64,000 nt of DNA from Bacillus sp. FJAT-29937 (lineage in GTDB: Bacteria; Bacillota; Bacilli; Bacillales; Cytobacillaceae), in contig NZ_LMAS01000007.1 in NCBI RefSeq assembly GCF_001509555.1, positions 56,969 to 120,968 of the forward strand. Direction: 5' to 3'. Below are positions 43,866 to 51,058 of the stretch, piece by piece. A program made the position numbers and the translations under genes. The number at the start of each line of letters is the position of its first letter. Within the stretch, counting starts at the first letter, position 1. Below the pieces are notes generated by a model. That model made no database searches. It was not told the DNA's origin and worked only from the letters and a program-made list of their open reading frames with translations.

Positions 43866-44093
43866 TTATCGGATTGTGAGTTCTTCATCAGAAATGTTTA
43901 ATTCATATTTTGCCTGTTCAATAGCATCCAAGTTAATGGCTGAACCGATTTCAGGATACAAAACCTTTAATTCTAATTTTGCTTTCTGTTTTTCTTCTTC
44001 TGTACCGTAATTAAGCATTCCGTTCAAAACGATCATCTTTTGCAGCATGACCGCTGTATCTAATTGATTTAAACCATTAATAGTCGGTTTCAT
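43866..44093 (-). CDS. Hypothetical 75-aa protein
   Basis: AGGAGGG precedes the ATG. Helical, soluble (DTAVMLQKMIVLNGMLNYGTEEEKQKAK). It follows the PadR-like gene after about 80 nt. Confidence 0.5.
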   Translation of the reverse strand: MKPTINGLNQLDTAVMLQKMIVLNGMLNYGTEEEKQKAKLELKVLYPEIGSAINLDAIEQAKYELNISDEELTIR

Positions 44094-44171
44094 AAATAAC
44101 CCTCCTAAAATTTGTATTAATTGTATAGTAAATCAATATTACAAATTAAAGCAAAAAACCTAACAAGCAAA

Positions 44172-44912
44172 TCAAAGAAATTGAAGGACCTGGCGTAGAT
44201 AATGTTGTATTTCCTTTACACGATGAGCAGCATCATCAGCAATCTGTTTTAAATGGATCTCTCCTTCTGGAGTAATTCTTAGAAACCGTTTTGTCCTTTT
44301 CTCACTTTCCCACTGGCCAACCATAGAACCGCGGGACTCCATTTCTGATGCAATATCGTAGATATAGCCATTACTTGCTATCCAGCCAAATTTCATTTTG
44401 AGCAATTCACCAATTTCCCCCATATATACGCTTGTTCTTTTTGAAGCTGTTCTCAAAGTCACATATCGAACAAGGTCTTTTACGGAAATAATTTTAGAGA
44501 AATATCTTCTGTATTCTTCGGGCAGTTCCTCTTCCACAGGTGTATGTTCACCGGATCCTGTTAAATCGAATACAAATCGGTCGATGACCTTTTTTATCTC
44601 TAACAACCGCTCCTTAAAATTCTGCTGATACCAATCGTATAATTTTTTCCCTTTGGCAGAGATTTCATAAAAATTGCGTCCCGCTTCCCTGGACAAAAGT
44701 AAATCACCGCTATCAGCAAGCCCTTTGGCCGTTTTACATAAATAATCATAACTATGAACTTTACCTGAAAAATTGGATGTTAGTAAGTTGTACAGAGCCC
44801 TTGGATAATTGGGTCCTGAATCTTTTAGTTCCTTCAAAATAAATAATGTAAGAAACTCTCTTTGACTTAATCCAAGAGTTTCGACAGAAACTATTTTTTC
44901 ATCTTTCTTCAT
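44172..44912 (-). CDS. PadR/RTP-like protein with two winged-helix domains
   Basis: ATG at 44912 preceded by AGAGGAG. Residues 14-100 (FLTLFILKELKDSGPNYPRALYNLL...YEISAKGKKLYDWYQ) and 160-245 (LLKMKFGWIASNGYIYDIASEMESRGSMVGQWESE..FLRITPEGE) are each PadR-type winged helices, and the end is a helical dimerisation region. Two such domains in one chain is unusual. PadR proteins repress; the related RTP fold blocks replication forks, and some replication initiators also have paired winged helices. The adjacent repeat-rich gap makes a replication or partition role possible. Confidence 0.65.
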   Translation of the reverse strand: MKKDEKIVSVETLGLSQREFLTLFILKELKDSGPNYPRALYNLLTSNFSGKVHSYDYLCKTAKGLADSGDLLLSREAGRNFYEISAKGKKLYDWYQQNFKERLLEIKKVIDRFVFDLTGSGEHTPVEEELPEEYRRYFSKIISVKDLVRYVTLRTASKRTSVYMGEIGELLKMKFGWIASNGYIYDIASEMESRGSMVGQWESEKRTKRFLRITPEGEIHLKQIADDAAHRVKEIQHYLRQVLQFL

Positions 44913-45019
44913 CTTTTGCTGCACTCCTCTCGTGTTTTTCACAAAAACGCTCCAACTATTTTTCAGCAACAAAGGCCAATAAGAGGGGAGAACCTTATCG
45001 TTTTTTACTGCGTCACCAT

Positions 45020-45038
45020 AAACCTCGATAGAATATAT
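45020..45038 (+). repeat. Left arm of 19-bp inverted repeat pair
   Basis: AAACCTCGATAGAATATAT, exactly complementary to 45422-45440. The pair encloses about 380 nt of non-coding DNA. Confidence 0.7.
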
Positions 45039-45111
45039 ATTCTCTGGCCGTCCCCATTTGTCCTGCCTTCTCTACTTCATCTCCCCTTAAACCGCCTGTT
45101 TTTCTTTTTAT

Positions 45112-45235
45112 TTTACCGGATTTATTTCATCGATCCGAATCATTCAATACTTCGGATTTATTTAATTATTTAATTCCTTCGAATCCATTCAATTATTCCG
45201 TACCATTAAATTCTTCGAATTTATTTATCGAAGGG
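45112..45235. repeat. AT-rich imperfect tandem repeats
   Basis: Four imperfect copies of (C)TTCGRATTTATTTA (45114, 45153, 45177, 45213) in a stretch that also holds ATTCAAT/ATTAAAT variants. No frame. Origin-like or regulator-binding array next to the double winged-helix gene. Confidence 0.5.
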
Positions 45236-45421
45236 TTGGGTGAGGGTTTGTCGCGCGTCTGGGCACTAGCTGCAGCAAAACCGAAAAACAAACGCCCTCC
45301 CACAGCATAGAGTCAAAAGCGGGCGGTTTAAGGAGGTTCATCGAACCGACAAAGAAATAACAAGTTGTCTAGAGCATTGCATAGGGAGGAGCGGGAGATC
45401 GGGGAATGCTACCAAGAGTAG

Positions 45422-45440
45422 ATATATTCTATCGAGGTTT
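45422..45440 (-). repeat. Right arm of 19-bp inverted repeat pair
   Basis: Exact complement of 45020-45038. The intervening bases near 45240-45420 are locally GC-richer than the flanks and non-coding. Confidence 0.7.
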
Positions 45441-45485
45441 CCTTTGTAATATGTTATAGCAAGTAAGACTTGATAAGGGAGCGGG

Positions 45486-45959
45486 TTATGGAGATTCATT
45501 GGCTGATTTCTTACTCCCCTTCTGTAGCAGCTCTACTTTTAGTCGTACCCATTGGAAGAAGGAACGGATTTTAACCTTCGGTATCATTTTCTCAGGAAGG
45601 TCCCTTACTAGTTGCTCCATATCATCTTTTTCAAGGTATAAGTTAATAGATTTTATGTCCGTGATCGGTGTGAAAAATTCAATATTGATGACGATCTGCT
45701 CACCAGGAGCGGGTCTATATAATGTGTAACTCCAGTAGGTATGAGCAATCACCGCACGAAGAAAATCCGCTTTTTGAATTTCTTCCTTTATTAATCCTTG
45801 AACTGTCAGCTCAGGCAGTAAATTCACCTTAAATGCAGCGTTATTAGAATGTGTAATGACATCTAGTAAACTTCTTTGGACTCTTGTTAAGGTTTTCTTT
45901 ATGTATAGTTTATTTTGACAATCATTGGATTCAATGGATTTCAAGAATTCCTTCAGCAT
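45486..45959 (-). CDS. Hypothetical protein, 157 aa
   Basis: Weak GGTAGGTA precedes the ATG. Soluble mixed alpha/beta protein with a Cys/Lys-rich start (SNDCQNKLYIKKTLTRVQRSLL). No family. A dyad lies immediately upstream of its start codon. Confidence 0.5.
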   Translation of the reverse strand: MLKEFLKSIESNDCQNKLYIKKTLTRVQRSLLDVITHSNNAAFKVNLLPELTVQGLIKEEIQKADFLRAVIAHTYWSYTLYRPAPGEQIVINIEFFTPITDIKSINLYLEKDDMEQLVRDLPEKMIPKVKIRSFFQWVRLKVELLQKGSKKSANESP

Positions 45960-45965
45960 TGTTTG

Positions 45966-45986
45966 TACCTACCTGACCAGTAGGTA
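45966..45986. promoter_or_regulatory. Palindrome TACCTAC-N7-GTAGGTA
   Basis: Perfect 7-bp arms directly before the 157-aa gene, in the style of TetR-family operators. No TetR gene is present in the window. Confidence 0.4.
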
Positions 45987-46007
45987 GTTCCCCTCACTTT
46001 ACTTGTT

Positions 46008-46220
46008 TTAAACGGGCATCTTTTTGTTAGCTTTCTTGGATACAGTATAGTTTTTATGTGCGACAATTGTTTTATTGGTTTCTAGATTAAGGAGTTCTCT
46101 ATCCTTTTGAGAGATTTCAACCAATACGCTATTATCACGGACCAGGTAGACAATCCCTGTCATTTTGCAATCCTTTCTATTGAAAGTAACGTGATCACCA
46201 ATATCAGCTTTTTTAGACAT
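46008..46220 (-). CDS. YkvS/DUF2187-family protein
   Basis: GDHVTFNRKDCKMTGIVYLVRDNSVLVEIS...VAHKNYTVSKK closely follows the DUF2187 pattern (YkvS of Bacillus subtilis): a small KOW/SH3-like beta-barrel protein of unknown function. AAGGGGG precedes the ATG, behind a terminator hairpin. Confidence 0.8.
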   Translation of the reverse strand: MSKKADIGDHVTFNRKDCKMTGIVYLVRDNSVLVEISQKDRELLNLETNKTIVAHKNYTVSKKANKKMPV

Positions 46221-46245
46221 GCTTATTCCCCCTTAAATTTCTTGA

Positions 46246-46301
46246 TAAAAAAGAAAAAGCACCGAATAGAAGGGGTTCCCTTCCATTCAGTGCTTCTGAA
46301 T
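46246..46301 (-). terminator. Terminator with overlapping AAGCA-loop hairpin
   Basis: AAGCACtGAATgGAAGGG pairs with CCCTTCtATTCgGTGCTT, followed by TTTTTCTTTTTT. Upstream ATTCAG can pair with CTGAAT to give a hairpin with loop AAGCA competing with the terminator. It precedes the YkvS-like gene by about 25 nt. Confidence 0.7.
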
Positions 46302-46400
46302 ATTCATATTTTACCATTCTACTAGACAATTTTCAATGGCGATTAATTTAGCGTAAATTATCTAACCGTCATGAAAACGGAAAGCCTTCTTGCTTAAGAT

Positions 46401-46481
46401 TTATGATATTTCCTTGGGTAATAAGCTAATTGCTAAAAAAGTAATTAGCAAAACTAAGAATACTTCTTTAAAGTTACCCAT
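46401..46481 (-). CDS. Membrane micropeptide, 26 aa
   Basis: ATG 4 nt after the stop of the SbsC-like gene, with AGAAGGA upstream. One membrane helix (VFLVLLITFLAISLL). Plausible but very short. Confidence 0.35.
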   Translation of the reverse strand: MGNFKEVFLVLLITFLAISLLPKEIS

Positions 46482-46484
46482 TTT

Positions 46485-47726
46485 TCATTCCTTCTCAAAT
46501 GAGTACTCTACTTTAATCATATTAGAATCTTCTGCATCTCCTATTCCTAAGTAGTAATCTGGATTCGAAGATGGAGAGTGTAATACTACCCCTTTAAAAT
46601 AGCTAGGAACAGCAGATTCCCCTAGCATCTGAAAGGATAAAATAAATCTTTTGTTCTTTGTATCGTATACTGGGTTTACTAACCTGTATTCTTTAGTAGA
46701 AAAATCGGGCGCTTGATAAAGACCCAATGGTATTCTACCAATATTAGCGTATGCATCCCATAACTCTTGGTCAATTGTTCCATTATAGATATACACTTTG
46801 AAAATACCCTTATCAGTCTCACTTATACCTTTTGTACTTATTTTATATCCGTTAAATTTACCATTATCGATAAATACTTGACCGCCGTCCGTAGGATTAC
46901 TCTGACCTGACTCGTTATCTACCTTATACTCACCCTTCAACGCTAACGCTAATCGGTCTAATAGACGTTGTTTTGTTTTCGCGTCTTTTAGCACACCAAT
47001 ATCAAATTTCGCTTGGTTCGCTTGGTTATCGATTTTAGATTGGGATTCGTTAGCTCCTACCATCTTCGCTACTTTATCAACCGACATTTTCGCCGTAATT
47101 AATTGAGCATGTTGTTTTAGAATAGTCTCACCTGGGCTCTTATAAACCCTTAGAATTTCAGAGCGTGTTGATTGCCCATATACTTTGTAAAGTAATGTCG
47201 CTTGTTTACGAATTTCAGCAGAGATAGCATGATACTCCATTTCTGTCGCATTTGAAATAGGATCCGTTTTAAATAAAGTATTGAACTCATTAGCCCTATC
47301 AACGATCTTCCTACCCGATGTTATAGCATCGATATATGCTTGAGCACGTTGATAATATACTTTTACATTATCGTTTAGCTGTTTTAGCAAAGCTGTTTTG
47401 GCAGAAGAATTAGGTAAACGATCTAATGCCTGTTGAGCTTTAATCATAGAATCTTTCACATTATTATAAATAGACATATCAGGTTGAGTAATTGGGTTTT
47501 TAGGGTACTTTTGATTTCGATAGTCAATTGAAATTTCCCATTTTAATGCTCCCGCATGAGTTTCTGCTTTCTTTATGTAATCTTCAACTTGATTGGACTT
47601 TATTTGAGCTGCTTGTGTTTCTTTAGGAGTTAATATAGTATGTGTACTAGTAAAAGCAATAATAGAAGCTACTGTTAATTTGTTCACACTCATTAATACA
47701 CGTTTTAATCCAATTTTTCTCACCAA
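46485..47726 (-). CDS. SbsC-like S-layer/surface protein
   Basis: TTG at 47726 is chosen because AGGAGG lies 9 nt upstream. Signal peptide with cut after ETQAA. Residues about 45-260 are helical repeats in which the stretch from AQAYIDAITSGRK through TLLYKVYGQSTRSEIL matches the SbsC domain of Geobacillus S-layer proteins, which binds secondary cell-wall polymer. A beta-rich C-terminal domain (about 285-410) follows a Gly/Asn linker. Likely cell-wall-associated, possibly an adhesin or a minor surface protein of the element. Confidence 0.7.
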   Translation of the reverse strand: MVRKIGLKRVLMSVNKLTVASIIAFTSTHTILTPKETQAAQIKSNQVEDYIKKAETHAGALKWEISIDYRNQKYPKNPITQPDMSIYNNVKDSMIKAQQALDRLPNSSAKTALLKQLNDNVKVYYQRAQAYIDAITSGRKIVDRANEFNTLFKTDPISNATEMEYHAISAEIRKQATLLYKVYGQSTRSEILRVYKSPGETILKQHAQLITAKMSVDKVAKMVGANESQSKIDNQANQAKFDIGVLKDAKTKQRLLDRLALALKGEYKVDNESGQSNPTDGGQVFIDNGKFNGYKISTKGISETDKGIFKVYIYNGTIDQELWDAYANIGRIPLGLYQAPDFSTKEYRLVNPVYDTKNKRFILSFQMLGESAVPSYFKGVVLHSPSSNPDYYLGIGDAEDSNMIKVEYSFEKE

Positions 47727-47753
47727 TTTATTTTTCCTCCTAGTTAAATTCAC

Positions 47754-48006
47754 TTATATCCATAGTAGTAAAAAAGATATATATTTTATAACTCATTAAT
47801 CCCTAAAGATAGTTAAAACGAGTCACTTTTATCAACTGAACTTCCTTACGAGATGATACGGGTAAACCTCTGGAACCTTGCCATATTAATAACCTGCAAT
47901 ACTAATATAACTAAAGTACATAATTCGACGAATTTCGGATTTATTCCTTCAAATTACCTATTTCTATATTAATACCTAGGGATTTTTAGTCGAAAAAGAA
48001 AATATA
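47754..48006. other. Non-coding gap upstream of the surface-protein gene
   Basis: About 250 bases with no credible frame, holding the promoter region of the SbsC-like gene. I see no clear operator or repeat. Confidence 0.3.
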
Positions 48007-48034
48007 AAGCCCGATTATTAAAAATCGAGCCTCT
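48007..48034 (-). terminator. Terminator-like hairpin
   Basis: GGCtCGAT / ATCGgGCT stem then TTTATATTTTC on the minus strand, 3' of the small 48043 gene. Confidence 0.55.
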
Positions 48035-48042
48035 AATTATTA

Positions 48043-48189
48043 TTACTGATTAAACTTATCTCTAATTTTTGTAACTTCCTCTACAGGTAGTTTTAATTTT
48101 TTTGCAATTTCCTCTACAGGCACTTGCTTAAGTAGCAACTTAATGACATTGATGGTTTCGTCTATTATTTCTTCATCATAAGAAAACAC
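48043..48189 (-). CDS. Small helical protein with HTH-like repeat, 48 aa
   Basis: GTG at 48189 follows GGAGG with 7-nt spacing; upstream in-frame starts lack a binding site. The sequence VIKLLLKQVPVEEIAKKLKLPVEEVTKIRDK resembles a sigma-70 region 4 / transposase-type helix-turn-helix (PD-(D/E)XK transposase tail is another source of such helices). Function unknown. Confidence 0.5.
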   Translation of the reverse strand: MFSYDEEIIDETINVIKLLLKQVPVEEIAKKLKLPVEEVTKIRDKFNQ

Positions 48190-48290
48190 TTTCCACCCTC
48201 CCACATGTAAATATTCAACGGCGATACACCGTGTAAAATACAAAAGCCCAGAGGAATTGCGTGTTAACCCCCCCTTTGAGCAGTCTATAC

Positions 48291-48728
48291 TCAATAACTA
48301 TTCCTATTAAGATTCCCAAAATCACCATTATAAGGATTAAAAAAATAACTTTCTTCTGTACGCTTAGAATAAAACACATAGACCTTCTCATTCTTATATT
48401 TTTGAAAATGTGTATATACTAACGAATCTTGCTGTCTATCTTCTAAAGAATTTAAAGCTTCCCCTACTGTATACTCGGGCTTAAATAAAAATATCGGTAT
48501 TGGTATTAGTAGTAAGACTATTAACGATATTGTCTGAACAAACAGGCTCTTAAATCTTGATACCGGCCTTAAGAAAAGGATTATATTAAAGATTATTATA
48601 ATGATTAAGTAAACTGATATTTTACCAATCCACATTATTTCTCCATATTTATCATTCACAAGGAAGATCAATAGATATTCAAATATACTAATGAAAATAA
48701 TACTTAAAAATATTAGTTTTTTCGTCAC
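48291..48728 (-). CDS. Membrane protein, 145 aa
   Basis: Three membrane segments (residues 4-22, 34-52, 64-82) followed by a soluble tail (GEALNSLEDRQQDSL...VYVFYSKRTEESYFFNPYNG). GTG start after GGAG. No family. Confidence 0.5.
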   Translation of the reverse strand: MTKKLIFLSIIFISIFEYLLIFLVNDKYGEIMWIGKISVYLIIIIIFNIILFLRPVSRFKSLFVQTISLIVLLLIPIPIFLFKPEYTVGEALNSLEDRQQDSLVYTHFQKYKNEKVYVFYSKRTEESYFFNPYNGDFGNLNRNSY

Positions 48729-48803
48729 TATTCAACACTCCATCTAGTGGAAATTGTTTACCTTGCGAATTCAGAAGAATCATGAACTGTGTCTCGCTCT
48801 CAC

Positions 48804-49026
48804 TCAATTGATAAGCTACCACCGAATTCGATTAAAATGTCATCTATTGTTCCAATTATGTAAAATGTACCATCCTTATAAAATAATGTAAATATAGTCA
48901 ACTGCTCCACCAAATATAGCAAACTTGATGTTTTCAGTGGAGACCGATACCTCCTACTTCTCTATTTAGCAGTATTAATCTTTCCACTACATCATCTTTT
49001 GTTTCAATAATATAGGATTCTTTCAA
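48804..49026 (-). pseudogene. Frameshifted small gene
   Basis: TTG start after GGAGGA reads KESYIIETKDDVVERLILLNREVGG; then the reading continues only after frame changes as STENIKFAIFGGAVDYIY and KDGTFYIIGTIDDILIEFGGSLSIE. The three pieces together look like one 75-residue protein interrupted by two indels. Confidence 0.55.
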
Positions 49027-49049
49027 CCTACGTTCCTCCAACAAAAAAA

Positions 49050-49079
49050 GACATCCGTTATTTCGATAACGGATGTCCT
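49050..49079. terminator. Strong bidirectional terminator
   Basis: GACATCCGTTAT-ttcg-ATAACGGATGTC, a 12-bp perfect stem with a stable UUCG-type loop and A/T flanks. Confidence 0.85.
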
Positions 49080-49087
49080 TCTAAATA

Positions 49088-49594
49088 TTATTTTTTATCT
49101 TTTTTATTGATTATCTCCCAAACCTTAATTGTAGCATTTAATTCCTTTGCTAACTCTTCTGAGTTTTCATGGATATAAATTTTTGACTGTTTAGATGATT
49201 GCTCTTTCAGCAACATATCCAACTTTTCTTCAATTTTTTTATACCTTTCCGCTTCTTCTTGCTCTTTGATTAACCTTACCTTCTCATCTTGTTTTCTTTG
49301 AGAATACATTAGGGTAAATGAAAATAACGATAAAACAATGGAAAAATAGGCCATAAAGGTAGCAGTTAAATGAACGAATATTTTCAAACTATTTGCCCAT
49401 CTTTTCTCCAAGGCTTCCTCTACATCTATTTTTTCTTGTTGCAGTTCCTCCGCGATTATTTCATTAAAGACCTTTAGTTCGTCCTGGTAAATGTTATAGT
49501 AATAATAGCCAACTACAAACAATAATAATGTTAACCCTATACCCAGAACTAAGTAAGTCCTTTCATAGAAGGTATTAGTAAATATTTTTTTCAT
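49088..49594 (-). CDS. Two-TM coiled-coil membrane protein, 168 aa
   Basis: Membrane segments at about residues 13-33 and 72-94; the loop between them is acidic and helical (FNEIIAEELQQEKIDVEEALEKRW pattern) and a coiled-coil tail (KEQEEAERYKKIEEKLDMLLKE) follows. GAGAGGAG precedes the ATG. Function unknown. Confidence 0.55.
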   Translation of the reverse strand: MKKIFTNTFYERTYLVLGIGLTLLLFVVGYYYYNIYQDELKVFNEIIAEELQQEKIDVEEALEKRWANSLKIFVHLTATFMAYFSIVLSLFSFTLMYSQRKQDEKVRLIKEQEEAERYKKIEEKLDMLLKEQSSKQSKIYIHENSEELAKELNATIKVWEIINKKDKK

Positions 49595-49685
49595 TAATCA
49601 TTCTCCTCTCTGTTTTTACTAAAATAGTATTTATAGTTTAAAAACATAAAAGGTTTACCACTAAAGGCAAACCTTAACTTAATTC

Positions 49686-49934
49686 TTATATTAGATTTTC
49701 GGTAGGGACATGCTCATACAATTGACTGAGCTGTTCGAACTCCATATACATTATGTCCTCTGACATCTTTTTTGAATAATCCTCAATCATCAGGAACGGT
49801 CTAAAAGCGATTTTTGTTTCACAATCGCACCGCTCAGCTGGTACATTATGAATCACTAATTTCCCTCTTGATGTGAGTTTTTCCTTAGTCACAGTAATCA
49901 TGTGATAGTTTCCTCCGCACCTATGGCATTTCAT
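49686..49934 (-). CDS. YgiT-type zinc-finger (MqsA-like) antitoxin candidate
   Basis: CHRCGGN and CDC pairs flank a short beta region (TVTKEKLTSRGKLVIHNVPAERCDCE), the layout of YgiT/MqsA N-terminal zinc fingers; the MqsA HTH domain is absent. ATG at 49934 follows AGGGGAG. Upstream, the shared AAGGAGT block instead faces an ATG that opens a five-codon frame (ending 49960s), a possible leader peptide. It follows a DUF4258 gene, the usual partner of such fingers in toxin-antitoxin-like pairs. Confidence 0.65.
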   Translation of the reverse strand: MKCHRCGGNYHMITVTKEKLTSRGKLVIHNVPAERCDCETKIAFRPFLMIEDYSKKMSEDIMYMEFEQLSQLYEHVPTENLI

Positions 49935-50019
49935 CTTTTCCCGCTCCCCTATCATTTTAGGGGAAGTATAACATAAATAGTGTTACTCCTTAAAAAGTGT
50001 TATTAAACTCCTCAAAAAA

Positions 50020-50400
50020 TTATGCTAAGAACCGGTTTTTCATTTTATCTTCCCTAAATACCGTGGCCAGACTCCTTATCATTGGTGTAGAACCGTTATA
50101 ATATAAATTCACGCCTACTACCAGAATCCCATTGGAATTTTCAAAAGCGACTGTTCTTTTTAGATCGGGATTGCGATACCCGGGATAATTTCCGATGTCG
50201 TAGCCCTCGACTACTTTGCCGTTTAGTAAAGCTGCCGCTACCTCTTGAACGGATATTTTTCTTATTTCCATCTGTTCAAGAATATGTGTAGTTAAAATAT
50301 TTTCTCCACTTAAAACAGCATGACGAATGGCTTGCATTTCCTTATCCCAATCACTCTGCATGTGATTATTGAATAATGCTTTCTTTTTCTGTTTTCTCAT
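50020..50400 (-). CDS. DUF4258-type toxin candidate
   Basis: ATG at 50400 follows AAAGGAGGGAG. The core ILTTHILEQMEIRKISVQEVAAALLNGKVVEGYD...GYRNPDLKRTVAFENSNGILVVGVNL matches DUF4258, a BECR/RelE-fold-related family often next to YgiT-type zinc fingers. The His in THILEQMEIR is the usual conserved position. Probable RNase-like toxin; activity is inference. It lies between leader terminator and zinc-finger gene. Confidence 0.65.
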   Translation of the reverse strand: MRKQKKKALFNNHMQSDWDKEMQAIRHAVLSGENILTTHILEQMEIRKISVQEVAAALLNGKVVEGYDIGNYPGYRNPDLKRTVAFENSNGILVVGVNLYYNGSTPMIRSLATVFREDKMKNRFLA

Positions 50401-50427
50401 CTTATCTCCCTCCTTTAACAAATAAAA

Positions 50428-50472
50428 AAACCGCTAAATAGAGATAAGTAACATTTCTCTACCCAGCGGTAT
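50428..50472 (-). terminator. Terminator hairpin before the DUF4258 gene
   Basis: ACCGCTgggTAGAGA / TCTCTAtttAGCGGT stem followed by seven T, then AAAGGAGGG. The 5' arm overlaps the end of the upstream 95-aa gene. Confidence 0.75.
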
Positions 50473-50746
50473 TTTTTGAAATTTCTCGAACCGAGACAAT
50501 TTCAGTATTAACATAATCTTCAGCTCTTGTTGCTCCTTCTGGCCATAGAATAACATAATTAATACCTACTCTATCGTCATGCCAAAAGCCGCGAACCTCA
50601 AAGATTCCCTTTCCTTCACCTTCTATCTCAATTTCATAGATTTTTACTTGCTCAAGCAATTCCCAAGGTTTTTTATTCTTTCGAATAGGCCTTATATGCT
50701 TAGAAGGATTGAATTGAGGGTCAGTAAAGAAAGGATTAAAAATCAT
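50459..50746 (-). CDS. Hypothetical 95-aa protein
   Basis: AAAGGAGG precedes the ATG. Beta-rich protein (YEIEIEGEGKGIFEVRGFWHDDRVGINYVILWPEG). First gene after leader 4, upstream of the DUF4258/YgiT pair. No family. Confidence 0.5.
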   Translation of the reverse strand: MIFNPFFTDPQFNPSKHIRPIRKNKKPWELLEQVKIYEIEIEGEGKGIFEVRGFWHDDRVGINYVILWPEGATRAEDYVNTEIVSVREISKNTAG

Positions 50747-50770
50747 TCCAAATCACCTCCTTTAAAATAA

Positions 50771-50921
50771 AAAAGCCCTATGTAGGGAAAATGCCTAAAA
50801 AAAGCATTAATCACCTACATAGGGCGTATTGAAAAAAAGGATTACCTTCTCGCTTGAGATGGTATAAGAAATTTACTAAAAATATATAACTATTATATCC
50901 ATTCCAGTCATGAAATTACAA
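50771..50921 (-). promoter_or_regulatory. Attenuator-like leader 4 with promoter
   Basis: Promoter TTGTAA - 18 nt - TATAAT (50921-50892). Then the hairpin TACC-a-TCTC-aagc-GAGA-a-GGTA (50864-50843), 14 nt, terminator stem GCCCTATGTAGG / CCTACATAGGGC (outer arms of a longer hairpin) with six T, and AAAGGAGG before the ATG at 50746. Same order as leaders 1-3. Confidence 0.65.
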
Positions 50922-51058
50922 GCAAGACTTTATATTATAAACAATTCTAAACTTGCATTTTTCTTAGCCGTTATTAGATAAACATTGATACTCTCTTTGC
51001 ACTTATAAAGGTTGAACATAAACATATCCCTTATCCTCTTTTATTATAAGTTGCTAAT

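Noticed and set aside
44916..45173. 85-aa plus-strand frame
   Set aside because: No ribosome binding site, low-complexity; runs through the repeat-rich region.
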